Shown here: positions 21,295-34,109 of the stretch, in pieces
How the letters are laid out: the number at the start of each line of letters is the position of its first letter
Numbering within the stretch: the stretch's first letter is position 1
Source of the DNA: Papaver somniferum
Taxonomy: Eukaryota; Streptophyta; Magnoliopsida; Ranunculales; Papaveraceae
NCBI RefSeq assembly: GCF_003573695.1
Contig: NC_039359.1
Span: 135,185,939-135,249,938 of the forward strand
DNA length: 64,000 nt
Direction: 5' to 3'
The notes under the pieces: model-generated
What the model was told of the DNA's origin: nothing
Databases searched by the model: none
Seen by the model: the letters and a program-made list of their open reading frames with translations, nothing else
Program-made: the position numbers and the translations under genes

Positions 21295-24200
21295 TGATAG
21301 GTGTCATAAACACCTTCATCTAAATTATAGTTTATGCTTTCTTTGGTATGTTTTCATGTAAATTATGTATCTTATGTTTGCTTTTGAGTTTAATAGGTAC
21401 GTTGGAGTCATTTGGATAAAAAGAAGGAGAAATCGTATTTTTGGAGCGTAAAAGGAAAAAAAATCAATTCACAGGCGATATTTAAATTTGGAGCAGGCTA
21501 GGTTTCACAAGAAGGAGATAAGGAATGAAATAGAAACAACAAGAAGAACTACGCTGGGAACTGAATTGTCACACCTCCATTTAGGTGACCCTTATCCTAA
21601 TGAGTGGGTATCATAGATCAGTTTTCCTTATAACCTAGAAACTAGGTCGAGTTGGTCATTACACGACCAGTTCTTCTCTCAGCCAAATCTCGTCGTCGCT
21701 CTCAGTTCCTTGCCAAGAATGGTTCACGCCGGAAAGCTCAGGTCTGGTCTGGTAGAGTACATCGTCGGACCAGAGAGTTGTAAAAGGGTAAGACAATTCG
21801 AATTTGTAAGAGTTTAGTTTGTGTTTGAATTCTCAGACGAAAACTCTATCAAGAACAATAAGCTGGTGTCGGAGAAAATGGAGATGAAGGGAGTAAAATC
21901 ATCAAGCAGTTGCGAGTTTCTGTGGATTCAAAGGTCTGTAAACAATGGGTTTGTGTTGGATTTGCATTTGGTTGTGATGGTTTTGATAATTGAAGACTAG
22001 GGTTGAATTCAAACTGGAATTGGGGTTGATGTTGCTCCATTGAGTGATCTGTGTTGTGAATCGAAAGAGGAGAAGTTGCTGCTGCTGCACAAAGTTAAGA
22101 ATACGGAAGCAATGGGTTCTGATATTGTTGTTGCCAATTGAAGATTAGTAAGAATTAAAGATGGAGAATGACTCAGGTGAAGAGATTCAAGGGTTGAGTT
22201 CTCTGTGTGTATTTCCATGAATGATTACAAGGAATTTGAGTGCATCTGGAGCTGGTGGTGATTGAATTATGGACTGGTGCAGCTGCAGATTTGTGTTGTT
22301 GTCACCAATGGTAGATGGCATTGCAGATTATGTGTGATGGGTTTGTAATGATTCTGAGTTCGAGGGGGCGACGACGAGATTTTGCTTGAATGCTTGCTGT
22401 TCCAGTTGGGCTAGAGAATTCGACAGCGAATATGATGAAATGAACTGCACATTTGTATTGCAGGATATGGATGAATATGCTGAGATTGTGCAATGCAGGT
22501 AAGTGATAGTTACAGCTGAACTTGGGGCTGTTAACTGGTGCTTCTGGTGTTGAACATGACTTGCAAGTAAGAAGCTGATTGCAAAGAATGAATTTCGTAT
22601 AAGGCAGTGGTGTGAAGTTAGTGGATAACTTTGAGAAACAAGTGAAGGCCTAGAAGGTGAAACAGTTGATGGAGAATGAGAACTCTATTCACAGATGGAT
22701 ATGGGTTTTGAATAAATGATGGCAGCTGAGTTAGCAGGTGGACTGCGAAGAAGATATGGATTCTGGGGAAACTGAGGCAAGAAGCGTTCGAGTTAATGGA
22801 ATGCGGCAATGTAGAGAAGGAATAAAGCTGGTGATATACGCAAGTGATGCAGCTGCAATGGTTGTGCAGGCATGAACTGAAATGGAAATGGTGATTGCAG
22901 GTGCTGAGATGATAGAAGTAGTGTTCTTGCTGGTGATTGTCATGGGTGCAGTGGTTGATTATTGGAAGGTGTTAGAGCTGAGTTGGTACTGGTGGTTGCT
23001 GTCAAGGGAGTGAGTTGCAATTTCATTGCAAGTGGAGAAGGAAAATGGTGGATTGCTGGCCGCAGTTGAGTTCAAAATTGCAGGTGCAGTGACTTGAGTG
23101 GTGGTTGGATGTACTCTGGTGTTGTGTTGCAGATAACTGTAATGGGAAGAACGATTGAAGATCAAGGATATTGCAGGTGCAATACAAGAATGGAATTGAA
23201 TATGGAGTTGGAACTGATGTTGTTGCTTACAGAGAATGAGAACAACCAGGAGATGATGTAGCAATGGTAGTACAGTGTGAATTACAGGGAATGTGCTAGC
23301 ATTGTGCACGTGGTGTTTGAGGCTTTGAGCTTATGCAGTACAAGGTGGAGCTGATATCAATATATGAATGTTAGGATATTTAGAGGGTTGGAATGGCTTG
23401 AATTTGGCCGGGAAAACAAGACTGAACAGTCAAAACTCGGAAGGAATTAGTTATGGCTGAGTTGACTCAGCGAGTTATACCGAGTTGACAGAGAAGGACA
23501 TGGGCCTGTATTAACCGGACTGTGGATGCTAGTGGGTTGGAACAAAAGTGGTAAGGTGGTCAGGCTTGGTCGAGTTATATCCCTAGGAAAGCTACTTCAC
23601 ACAACAGGGGGAAGCTATATAAGCTCTTTAGGGTTCTATTCTCTGAGGATATCTATTATCTTCTTCTACTACTTTTGTTCTAGGGTTTAGACATGAAAAC
23701 TCTTCTCTTTATCCTTGTTATGAACTCCATTAACATGAGCTAGTTTTTATTATTGGTTAAGGAATAAGTTGAATTTCCAAACATGGGTTTTATTCAATAA
23801 ATTAGTTTTGTCTCCATGTTTTGTCGATTATGATTCGCTAGAAATATCGCCATGTATGATTGACTGTTAGTTTTGTCAAGTTGCAAATTGGTAGAACTCG
23901 TAATCATATCTATTGCTAGTTTAGGGTTTATTATACGTAAACGTGATACACCTTGAATACACGTAGCATAATTGTGATTATTGCTTGTAGTGATACATCC
24001 TAGTAGTCACATGTGGATCATAACCTTTGTTAAAACGGATTAGTGCTTTTACATGTTCGTTTGCATTGATTAGGCCTGATTTCATAGAACTTAGTGCTCT
24101 TAGGAAGTTAAACTTAATTGTGCTTTACACTTTAGGTTGCTTTCTAGGAAGAATTCACTTTCGCATCTTTTAATGTGTTTGTTGATGACAAGAGGAAATT

Positions 24201-24536
24201 AGCGGGATACTCTTGCGATCAAAGTATCCTAGGGCCTTTGATAAAAGTTGAGATTAAATATCAATTCTAGTTATTGTTACAAATTCATGTTTGTGAATGA
24301 AAACTAATCCTTGACCAATATCTTCATCTTATTGATTTGCTTGTTTATTTCATTATTTGCTTTTAGTTTATTTTCCTTTACATAAAAATCAGAAATCCCC
24401 CTTGTTTATATAGGAAACCGAAACAATTTGACAACCTAGATCCTCTCTGTGGGAACGATCCTTTATTACCCTTGCTATATTATATATTTTGAGTAGTGAT
24501 AAAGTAATTTATTTTTGACGCATACGACAACGATCA
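21295..24536 (+). repeat. 3' LTR of LARD-A (3242 bp)
   Basis: Starts TGATAGGTGTCATAA after AAGTGTGGGGGAATT and ends CGATCA, followed by the target duplication TCAAC (24537-24541). Carries about 50 bp near 21550-21600 (CTGGGAACTGAATTGTCACA region) missing from the 5' copy. Confidence 0.92.
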
Positions 24537-24541
24537 TCAAC

Positions 24542-25847
24542 CAGCTTGCGGTAAGTCCCGATAGACTGTGCCCGGAGCTGATTGAACCACGTAATTACTC
24601 CGTCAGTCAGTGACTGCGGAAACATCTTGCACATAAATTCCTCACTGTACTTCCATAGGATCATGGTAGTTTAATAACGTAAAACGTGTTGATATGGATC
24701 ATCTGTCATCTCATCGAATTCTGGCATCTTTGGGACCCAAAAATTTACCGGTGGACGTAACTTACAAATATTCTCTTTGAAGGGAGCTCCAGCGGCTCGA
24801 TGCAACCTGTCTAACTTGTCCTCTCTTGAGTGCTTCTTTGATATTACTTTCTCTATCATTTTGTGAAGACGAGCCTCAGTTATCGCCTTAACGTCGCCGT
24901 TAGAGGAACTGTCTTCCTGCTTATACTCCCAATCTTCAGGAATATCAACTTTTGATCTTATTCGTCTTATTTGATGATTTGTAGATTCACTTCCGATTCT
25001 GCTTCACTCCGAACGAGCGTAGTAATCATGCTAAAATTATCTCTTGTCGTATTGATCTCGAAACACATCTTCTTCATTACTAGGGTGTTTTGGTCTGGCG
25101 ATGGTTCTGGCCGCACTCTGTTGAGTTGCAGCTAGTCGTGCCCGGACGCCTGCTCGTCGGTCCCTGGTACTCGCTCGCCGTGTATGATCATGCCTTTTTC
25201 TAGGAAAATCTCCAGTGACCACCCTGTTTTTTCCTGACGGAGTTTTCTCTAATCCATCCAGATCGATCACTTCTATGGATCAGTTAGTAGCTTGTGGGTT
25301 AACTGGATTTCCAAGGCGTTCCCACACTGACCGACCCTTCCGGTTCCGATCAAAATTCGTCAATCGACCTAGACTGTTCAGATTAATAGTCCTTGATCGA
25401 GACTGGTTCTCACGTTATAATCTCATGCGAGCGTTGTCTTTCTCCACCTCGTCTAGATGATGGCGCAATACGTCTACCTCCATTCTAGGGGTCGCGGTTC
25501 TCCTATCACACAGATCCTGTCGATCATCATTCCTTATTGGGGGGCTGGCGAATACAAGCTATCCGTTTTCTCGAACTGGCGGGTTTCCTCCATCGGGTAT
25601 GGAATCAACGACCATTTCTTCATTCTCGATTATCGGTCGTTTTCCGCTTCTCCGATTATCTGAATCTGGTTCTGTCACAAACACAATATCGACCTCGTTT
25701 GTTTCCTGTAGGTACTACAGGTGCTGACTGAACCTCATCTTGTTCAATCATTGACTGATTCTCGTGCCTTTTAGCTTCGTGTCCCTTGCGGTATCGAGGA
25801 TTGCTGACTGAAACGATCCTTCGTGCAGTTTTTTTGGTTTTTGTCAT
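24542..25847 (-). pseudogene. Tat Gag, N-terminal half, broken
   Basis: The probable start is the ATG at 25847 on the minus strand (MTKTKKTARRIVSVSNPRYR). Downstream frames change several times. The best conserved segment is 24671-24859 (HRAAGAPFKENICKLRPP, then MPEFDEMTDDPYQHVLRY), which corresponds to the Gag core entry of Tat elements (usually a PxFDGxxDP motif). After a stop it continues as TTMILWKYSEEFMCKMFPQS to 24542, where LARD-A interrupts it. The C-terminal half is at 3900-4805. Confidence 0.6.
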
Positions 25848-27473
25848 AACTCGATTCGGAAAAAAACAATCTCTTGTCTCGAATTGTGACGCCCCAATTA
25901 CTAAACCTGCTTAGCTAATAGGATTACAAACTAATTGAAGCATAAAATCTAGACTAACGATCTCAAGAATCTATATTACATAAACTAAGCCCAAAAGAAA
26001 AACCCATACACTCTGATACAGAATAAATGAAGATCTCTCATGTGATACGAATATGACCATGTGTTGTTTACAAAGAAAATATACATATATAAAATATAAT
26101 AAACATCTTCAATTCGCTGAAACTTTACGCTACGGAAACGAATATGTTCACGTGCGCCCTTTCTTCTGAATGCTGAAACTGAAGTGGGAGCGAATGAGCA
26201 CATCATCCCAAAAAGGGGGCTCAACGAAAACATGTAACTCTCAAGTAATCACTAATATGCTTCACAGTTCTAAAGAAGTAGTAATTTAAACATATCATCA
26301 TGCATAACATGTGTAAGAGTAATCTCCCCAAATACCTCGATATACTATTTCCTCGTCCGGGCCATTAACGACATAAATTAGGTTATAAAATAAAAAGTAA
26401 TACTATTTCTCTTTACGCGCTAGATAGCTATTATATGCACTTCCCGTGCTATGTATTGCCTCATCTGGGCTATAAGACTTAGCAAGGAGCTGTGGGAGAC
26501 CACAGTCACTCCTCGCGGGGATTTCACTCAAACACACATCAAATTAATCACAAAACAAACAACAAGCATCGTATTATATATCATTCATGAAAGAATGTTA
26601 TTCTAGTTCCACTTCCTCAGATATTGCGTCCATAGTGGCAATATCCGTGAAAGCCCACCACCGGATGAATCCACAAAAGTGAAGCAAGAACAACTAAAAT
26701 ATGTCACTCAGACCTCGCCAAACTCATATTGGAGAAAGAGAAAGCAGAATAACTCCAGACTCCAATAATAACCCATCTACACGATGTGCCCATCCACAGC
26801 ATGATTCAAGAATCTACCATCATAAGTCCCGAAGGTTTTGGAATCAAGCATAATATGCAAACGAATGGATTCTCACAAGAAATTGTAAAAGGTAATATTC
26901 CCCTATATAACGATATAGCCTCATCTGGGCTATAATAAACATAAAAATAGATATAACATTTGGAGAATCCACACAGCGCATATTACACAACATACCCAAT
27001 CATTTAAACTCAAATATGCTCATAAGAAGTAATGGCACATCATGCTCGCATTTAAAAGAATGCTCAATGATTACAAGAAGGTTACAGAGTTCCCACCTGA
27101 TTTGATGACAAGCCACGCCGACCTTCAAATCCACTGGTTCATCTTTTGAATCCATCGTTGTTAATAAAAAGTAACTGTTAATCACACAAGCAATTTAAGA
27201 AATTAGCCAAAGACTCATACAAGGTTCATAACAAGTCTATCTAATGGTTCTAAACCCATTTATAGTTCTATACCCTTTTCAATTTCTACCTTTAACACCT
27301 TTAAGGGTTTACTAATCCAATTGGGTTGGTTTTATAGTCCATCTGATAAGCCCAACGAATATCTACAACTTTGTAGGAGGAATCGAAAACTAATTTGAAC
27401 CATAAAGGAAACTAGTCCTAAATTCAATCCCATTAAATAGGCCCATTGCTCCAAGGCCTAGTCCAAATGAGTC

Positions 27474-27700
27474 AGCTAACGGTCACTAACAGTCGACGTA
27501 ATGGTCAAAGGTCAATTAACGGTCCACGTCAGTCAACAAGGTCAAGTCAAAATCGGAATGGGTCAACATAGTCAACGGTCAAACTAGTCAAACTGGTCAA
27601 TGGTCCAACTGGTCAAGGTCAGGTCTACTAATCCAGGTCAAGACTCATTGAGTCAGGTTAGGTCAGGTCTGGTCACTAAGTTTACTCAATCAGATACACT
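27474..27700. repeat. Degenerate GTCAA/GGTCAA-rich stretch
   Basis: Contains more than twenty copies of GTCAA, GTCAC or GGTCAA variants at irregular spacing (for example GGTCAACATAGTCAACGGTC). It lies inside the solo LTR and has no coding sense. Confidence 0.6.
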
Positions 27701-27718
27701 AAGTCAGCTAACAGATTG

Positions 27719-28058
27719 ACACCATGTTTGTTTACTCCTGACTCATCTGAGTCGTCTGGATCTGAGTCATCTGGATCTGAGTGAAATCACCTGACTCATC
27801 TGGATTTGACTCAATATGTTTGTTTTGAGTCAGATCTGACTCATCTGACTCAAAAATTTGTGAGTCAGGAGTTTGGTCCCATAAGTCAGGGGTATTTTGT
27901 TACCTGACTCAAATGGGTCCGATTCAGGGATTATGTCTGAGTCATAGGTCGAGTCAGATCTGACTCAAAATGGAAAACAAACAGTAAAACTGCTGACTCG
28001 GCCCGAGTCAGGGGTTGACTCATATCCAGACGCCGAGTCAGTTGCAAACAAACAGGTT
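27719..28058. mobile_element. MITE-like element with GAGTCA subterminal repeats
   Basis: Imperfect inverted ends (CACCATGTTTGTTTAC on the left; GCAAACAAACAGGTTG on the right) enclose about 340 bp packed with GAGTCAG/CTGACTC in both orientations, including GAGTCAGATCTGACTC twice. I could not fix an exact target duplication. Structure resembles non-autonomous hAT-type elements. It lies within the solo LTR. Confidence 0.55.
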
Positions 28059-29836
28059 GTGAGTCAACTAGACTGACTGGGATGGCTAACAGGCTTAAGT
28101 TTAAGAAACAAATGTTTAAACAATCAAAGCTGCATAAGATCAATTCTAACAAAAACAACTTCTTAGTTCTAATTTCACACTAACTCTAACTACAATCTTG
28201 CTTACATATTCACAGTTCACTACAACCTAATACATATATACCCAACAACTCTTGTCTCAATTATGCAATCATAACTAGCTGCATTAGCAAGCCATTACCA
28301 TTCTGCGCATTGATCACCAACAGCCTCTTCATATTCTACACCTGCAACTCAATCTAGTTTCTACCAACAACTGTGCAACATATCTATCAACCCCATGATC
28401 TTCTACCACTTAAAAACACTACCAGTCCTCATCTTCCAGACCTCCAACATTTATATCAGCAACACCACAACCATTTCCATCTCATCTAACTATCCATGAT
28501 ATCTCCACCTGCATCCCAACTCAATAGCAGACAACAATTTCAATAACCAACAACACCAGTTCATACATCCAGTCTTCATGATTCAACACAATTCAACCAA
28601 TCTATCTCCTAAGCTTCCCTGTAATTCGGAAGCACAACAACTCACTTCCACTTATGTTATGTAGTTTCACTTCAACTAATACTACCATTTGTACCTCTTC
28701 AAAGATTCTTCCTTGTCTAACATCCTTCTAATTCCAAATCTATAAACTCAGTTCACCACAAGCTCATCCTAAGGTTCACTGTTATAACAACTTGAAATAC
28801 TAGCTCCAAAATACTCACACACACATCTCAAATCTTAATTCAATTAACAAACACACACATAATCATTCAATAAAACTGAATAATTGAACTAAGACATCTT
28901 AAAGATAAATTACCTCAAAAGCCATGGAAACCAATCCTTCTTTACATTGATTCAGTCTAACCAATCATCTCAGAAATCATCATCATCACCACCAGTTCAC
29001 AGAAATCCCTAAAATGATTCTCAATCCTCTTTTCCCTAATTCTATCTCACAACATAAATTCAAATCCTCAACTCAAGCAAACCCATCTTCTATTTTCTCT
29101 TATCCATGCTTAATCGAATTCTCGAAATCGATTTCAGAAACCCTAATTCTAATTTGGGGAAGAACATGAAACCCTAATTCTCAAATCATCTCCAAAACAA
29201 CTTCAAGCCTTCAATTAAACCTCAACCCTCTAATTCCTCATCTATCAACAGTTATGTGCTTCATCTTCTAAATCTTTAGAGCAGTATACAAACCTATAAA
29301 TCTTAACTCCACCTCTCCCTGATTCGCCAGAAAACCCCAGCAATCTTTGATCCTCTCCTTTCTAAATCACATCGACAACACCTCCTTCACCATCTGAATA
29401 TATTCATCAATCAATATCTCTCGAACGCGCTCTCAAATTCATCATTCATTTTCTACAGAGAAGATAAGAGAAGAGAAGAGTAAAGAAAGAAGAAGAGAGA
29501 AGAAGAAAATAGAAGAAATGAATCTCTCTCTTCGAATGGTTTGGATAAAACCAAATAAGATTTACTACGACACCCAACGCTTCGGATAAGGGAAGCCAAG
29601 CGGTCTTCATATTTATCCAGTGATATCTTCTTCGTCCAGTATCCGATTGACACGTTCGAGTAGTCTATTTCGCCTAACTTTTTGTTATCTATCTAGTGAT
29701 ACTAATTTCGTATCTAGATAATTGTTAGATTAATTAGTATTAATTAAAATATATATTAACTGATCGAGTAAATAGCTGCAAATCGCCTCTTGACTAGTCT
29801 AATAGCGTTGACGAGATTGAGGTTCCTTACACGAAT

Positions 29837-29854
29837 CCCCTTAGTCGGCACCAA
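29837..29854 (-). other. Primer-binding site of the Tat element
   Basis: On the minus strand TTGGTGCCGACTAAGGGG follows directly after the LTR end ...GGATCAAACA. Position fits a PBS; I cannot assign the tRNA with confidence. Confidence 0.5.
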
Positions 29855-30720
29855 TGTTTGATCCGTAAAAGAATGTAATAGATCGAATTGCAACCTTCGT
29901 CTCCACACGAACTGAGATGAGAGGGGAGTACCTGCAAAAAACCCTTTGATGCTTAAGTTAGCTAGACTTTTTCACAGAGATTGTGTAGAGAAGATTGCGT
30001 ATCTTTTAGGGTTGTAAACCCATGTATTTATATATTTCAGATTAGGGTTTAACCCTAATTTCGAGATAAACATGAATTAAGTTAACTTGCCCTGCAAGTC
30101 CCCTAGAATGTTCCAGAACATCTCCCGTGCGATTTTTCCATCAAGTATTCCAAACATTTTCGGAACATTCCTCTAGGATTATGGAATTTACCAAGCAAAG
30201 TGATGCAAAGGGTTAGCCCAAGCAAATGGGTGCAAAACGCCAAGCCCAAGAAGAATAGTGTGCTCAAGCTCACAGTGGGGTATATAAACCTGCAAGGCCG
30301 ACTGCATGGGGTGGAAACATCCAGCGAGTCATTGGCTTGGCTTGGCTGGAAACTCGAATGACTGAGCCAACTTGGCTAGGCTCGGTAGGGCGTAAACTTC
30401 CTTCAATACAAAACGTCTGGTCGGAAATAACCGAGGGCTACAGATGCTGCTTAAGCCGCGAAGCATAACGACTTCGCCATTGTGGCCGGACGGAATATGA
30501 TACGCTCGCGGAACTGAGCCGCCAGGAGAGGCCGCCGGAATGAGACGCTGAAAAGACTGTCGGGTCTGGCTGTCTGGATGTGCAAACCGTTGCTGGAGAA
30601 GACCATCGACGCTGGAGAAGACAGACGAATGTGACGTCACGCTTGCATTACGCTGCTGATGGCAACACTGATGTCATCTGCAGGACAGTATTTCATGACG
30701 TCATGCTGACCTCACTAACA
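29855..30720 (-). repeat. Right (5') LTR of the Tat element (866 bp)
   Basis: On the minus strand it begins TGTTAGTGAGGTCAGC at 30720 and ends GATCAAACA at 29855, next to the PBS. The part 29880-30535 matches the left LTR. The outer 185 bp (30536-30720) have no partner in the window because the left copy is truncated. The outer boundary is judged from the TG...CA ends only. Confidence 0.7.
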
Positions 30721-30796
30721 ACGCTATGAAGACGTTACTTTTTGTTGATCTTATTCGCTGCTATTTTGACTTTCAATGTGTAGCTATCTCATTGAA

Positions 30797-30960
30797 GTAA
30801 AGGTGTCAAAGAGGCCAGGCCTTCCTGGGACTGATCCGGCCTTGCCTGTATAAGGAGGCCAAAGCCTGGCCTGGCCCATATCAAAGCAGTCCTTGGCCAG
30901 GCCCAGGATAGGCTGGAGTTTTTAGGCCTTTTAGCCTGTTAGGCCTGTATGAATAGCTAA
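30797..30960. repeat. GGCC/AGGCCTG-rich fragment, possible hAT remnant
   Basis: AAAGGTGTCAAAGAGGCCAGG followed by many GGCC, CCTGGCC and AGGCCTG copies resembles the subterminal region of hAT elements that start with a GGTGTCAAA-type end. No opposite terminus is found before 31310, so it is either truncated or a different repeat. The rest of 30961-31309 holds nothing I recognise. Confidence 0.35.
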
Positions 30961-32360
30961 GTCAGTAATATGGCCTGTATGATAAGAAGTGAATAGATAA
31001 GTCAGTAATAATAGAATAAAAAAAATAAGGTTCGCGAGAATTAAACTAGTGTTGACAAGGTTATAAGCAAGTTATATTTCCATTGAGCAATGATGAAATA
31101 ATAACTTTCGCATGATTTGCATAATGTTTTGAACACGGTGTTCGTCGTTACATTCCCAAAATCATCAAACATAAATATTTGCTGCAGTGTATATTACGTG
31201 TATGGTACTCTTGAAACTATAAAACAAATGGTTGTATTAAAAAGAACATTCGTCTTCATTTCTTAAATACATCAACTGCCGTTATCATTGTTGCCCACAA
31301 TTCAGTGATTTACTTGGTTTCTCTGAGTCTCTTTAGGCCACTATAGGCGATAACTCTATAACCTACAAGCAATAAACCCAAAACAACAACTGAGGTAACT
31401 TCATTTCCTAGTCCAACTATTTTAATAGTAGGATTACTTCCAACTCTACAACTAACATTTGGTCCACAAGGATACAAATCATCCTCTTATACTGGGAACC
31501 TAACAAAAGTTTGTAAATGTAATAATTGTGAGAGAGATACTTGATCCAGGCAATAAAACTTGGTACATTTCTGATGTAAAATCCACTTGCTAATAAGAAT
31601 GTTGAACTTGTTGTACCACAAAAAACCATTGCAGTTCTAGGATTCATAATCACAGAACCAATCGCAAGACCAAGACCTTGAGAAACTAATACATTGTATA
31701 GTATAACAAAGAGGGTTATTAAGAAGCTTCCTACTGTTGGTTTAAATCCTGCCATCCAATAAGTTATTGCGACAAATATGCTTGGTAGTGCAAGCTCCAT
31801 GGGAAGGTCTGCAACATTTGTTGCGATGAAATAAGATGAGAGCCTGTACATACTTGATGACTGCTCCTTCATTAAAATCACTCGCAGTTGAGGGAAAGTC
31901 AAGACCGCAGTGAACATTGGAGTAAGACTCCAGTAAACGTTGGAGTAGAACATAAACCCAATCTGCATAACATGAATAATTTTGAGATAGTAGATAAATA
32001 ATTGCAAGACCGTAAATGATAGCAACAAATACCTGATCATCTATGCGACTGATACTTGATTTCCACCATAGGATCCCGCAAAGGAACGAAAATATCAACA
32101 ACTGACCAACTTCTATGACAGAAAATGATTCATGTTTCCTTTCTAAAAGATCTCTTCTAAGCAACACTGAGAATTCCTGACCCCAAGTTGTAGGCCACTG
32201 GCCAAAATTTTTATCCATTCCACGACTTGAACCATTATTACGGTCAACTTCCAGTTTCTCTTCTTCCTTCAATATATTAACAAGATTGTTCTTGTAAGCC
32301 AAGACAAGACTTTGTTTCAAATCCTTTCTTCTTTCCTCATCTAGCTCACCTAAATAAGCA

Positions 32361-32551
32361 CCTACAACATAATATCAGGCAGTACTATCATGTTAAGCAG
32401 TATTACCACCTACAACATAATATCAGGCAGTACTATCATCTTAAGCAGTATTACCACCTACAACATAATATCAGGCAGTACTATCATGTTAAGCAGTATT
32501 ATCACCTACAACATAATATCAGGTAGTACTATCATGTTAGCCAACTAAATA
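32361..32551. repeat. 48-bp minisatellite in the ABCG intron
   Basis: Four units of 48 bp beginning CCTACAACATAATATCAGGC at 32361, 32409, 32457 and 32505; the last is partial. They start at the intron acceptor, so each unit repeats the CTAC sequence that forms the acceptor on the minus strand. Confidence 0.9.
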
Positions 32552-32648
32552 ACACGAAAAGTGTGTAATAGCTTACCGTTTGCTAAATAAACAAGGAAAT
32601 CACAAAGATTCACGGCAACAGGTGAAGAATAGCCAATACTAGAGAAAT

Positions 32649-32935
32649 TGTTAGATTTTGTAAAACACATATATCAAAATAGTTTCGTGTTTCATTGATT
32701 CATTCAATCTACCTCTTATACAAGATATACAACCCTAGAGTTCGACCTTACAATGGACTGTCCATAACAGTTGAATCATTGGACTGTCCATCACAGTGAA
32801 ATCATTGGACTGTCCATAACAGTGGTGATAACTGTGAACTGAGACTGTGAAGATGGGTCTTGGGTCTCAAACTGAGACTGTGAAGATGGGTCTCAATCCA
32901 AGAGTCTCGAGCCCATAAATATAACTCTCCTAATA
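32649..32935 (-). repeat. 3' LTR of the copia element (287 bp)
   Basis: Contains internal short repeats: three copies of ATCATTGGACTGTCCAT-like sequence and two of CTGAGACTGTGAAGATGGG. It differs from the other LTR by A versus G at about 32798. Confidence 0.92.
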
Positions 32936-32942
32936 CCCTCCC

Positions 32943-34109
32943 TCAAGACGGAGCATGGAGGTCACACATGCCCATCTTGGACATAAGAAACTGAAACTGA
33001 GCTTTCCCTAAAGATTTAGTAAAAATGTCCGCCAATTGCACTGTTGTAGGAGTGTAAGAAGGCATAATAAGCTTCTGCACGATAGCAACTCTAACCAGAT
33101 GACAATCAACTTCAATATGCTTTGTTCGTTCATGAAAAACTGGATTCTGAGCAATATACAAAGCCGATTGACTATCACAGAGAAGACGCATTCCATGTGG
33201 ATGATGAACTCCCAAATCACCCAATAATTTTTTCAACCATTTTAATTCACACGTCGCCGATGCCATAGATCTATATTCCGCTTCAGCTGACGAACGAGAA
33301 ACAGTATGTTGCTTCTTAGTTTTCCAGGATATTGGAGAATACCCAAGAAGAACAAACCAACCCGTCAACGAGCGTCTAGTTAAGGGACAACCAGCCCAAT
33401 CAGAGTCACACCATCCTTTCAAATTAAGACCACTATCAGAGCGCAACAGAATTCCTTGCCCAGGATTCTTCTTCAAATATCGAACCACACGAAGAGCCGC
33501 TTCCCAATGTGCTATTCTCGGCAGTTGCATGAATTGAGACAAAATATGAACAGAATATGCTAGGTCTGGCCGAGTCACGGACAAATAGATTAAACGCCCA
33601 ATCAATCTTCGATATTTTTCCACATCCGTGAACAAATCTCCTTTGTCCAAAGAAAGACGGTGATTAGTTTCCATTGGAAATTCTGCAGGTTTTGCACCTA
33701 ATAAACCTGCTTCCATGATGATATCCAACGCATATTTGCGTTGACACATATAAAAACCTTGTGCACTCCGTGCCACCTCCAAACCCAGAAAATACTTCAA
33801 CTTTCCCAAATCTTTCATCTTGAAGCATTGTCCCAAGTAACGTTTGAATTGATCAAGCGCAACCAAATCATTACCCGCAACAATCAAATCATCCACATAG
33901 ACCAAAACATTAAGTTGGGTTTTTCCCTTAGTCATGATAAAAAGAGAATAATCAGAATATGATTGCCGAAACCCATAATTCTTCAAAGCTGCAGACAATT
34001 TTGCAAACCAACACCGAGGAGCCTGCTTTAAACCATATAAAGATTTTTTCATCCTACACACCATATTAGACTTACCTTGAGAAAATCCAGGTGGTATTTT
34101 CATATACAC
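32943..34109 (-). pseudogene. Copia reverse transcriptase and RNase H
   Basis: 388 codons after the nonsense codon. RT palm motifs: SLYGLKQAPRCWF at about residues 23-35, the catalytic YVDDLIVAG at about 71-79, LKYFLGLEVARS at about 102-113. The RNase H part shows CDSDWAGC (about 233-240), SSAEAEYRSMA, and CDSQSALYIAQNP, with HERTKHIEVDCHLVR near the end. The C-terminus (LADIFTKSLG) is normal for copia. It is open to its natural stop and is the last part of the polyprotein. It is cut off from the upstream part by a single TAA at about 34110-34112 in place of a Glu codon (HGDLEE-stop-VYMKIPPGF). Confidence 0.92.

Larger units (their letters stand above)
4811..24536 (+). mobile_element. LARD-A: large non-autonomous LTR retrotransposon
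   Basis: Two long direct repeats (4811-7999, 3189 bp; 21295-24536, 3242 bp) begin TGATAGGTGTCATAA and end CGACAACGATCA. The 5-bp target duplication TCAAC is present at 4806-4810 and 24537-24541. A tRNA-Asp-type primer-binding site follows the 5' LTR and a polypurine tract precedes the 3' LTR. There is no protease, RT, RNase H or integrase: only one decayed gag-like frame and long noncoding DNA, so it must have used enzymes of an autonomous element in trans. LARD-B is inserted in its coding frame. Without LARD-B it is about 10.3 kb. Confidence 0.9.
25885..29831 (-). repeat. Solo LTR, Tekay/chromovirus-like (3947 bp)
   Basis: On the minus strand it starts TGTAAGGAACCTC and ends GGGGCGTCACA, an end style common in Tekay-type gypsy LTRs. 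The 5-bp target duplication CGAAT is at 25880-25884 and 29832-29836. There is no second copy and no internal domain in the window, so it is a solo LTR left by LTR-LTR recombination. It lies in the Tat leader just inside the primer-binding site. No gene is seen in it; it holds a GTCAA-rich repeat stretch and a MITE-like element. Confidence 0.75.
1..30720 (-). mobile_element. Ty3/gypsy retrotransposon, Tat lineage, decayed, left end cut by window
   Basis: Related LTR sequences lie at both ends (1-645 and 29855-30720) with a degenerate gag-pol between them, all on the minus strand. Read from right to left the order is LTR, primer-binding site, Gag, protease, reverse transcriptase, RNase H, integrase, LTR. 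The RT wording (FTDLNKACPSDPYPL, YIDDMVVKS) and integrase wording (DIVGPLSRAPGGVKF, DYFTKWVEA) are typical of the Tat/Ogre group. Every domain has stops or frameshifts. Only about 7 kb of the 30.7 kb is Tat sequence; the rest is LARD-A (4811-24536) and a solo LTR (25885-29831), both flanked by 5-bp target duplications inside it. Confidence 0.85.

Noticed and set aside
27474..28070. Repeated short motif at semi-regular spacing, considered as a CRISPR-like array or satellite
   Set aside because: No constant repeat length or spacers; it is GTCAA-rich LTR sequence followed by a MITE, in a plant genome.
32033..32320. Apparent frameshift in the ABCG gene near 32033
   Set aside because: A 70-bp GT-AG intron (31963-32032) restores the frame exactly, so this is an exon boundary, not a lesion.
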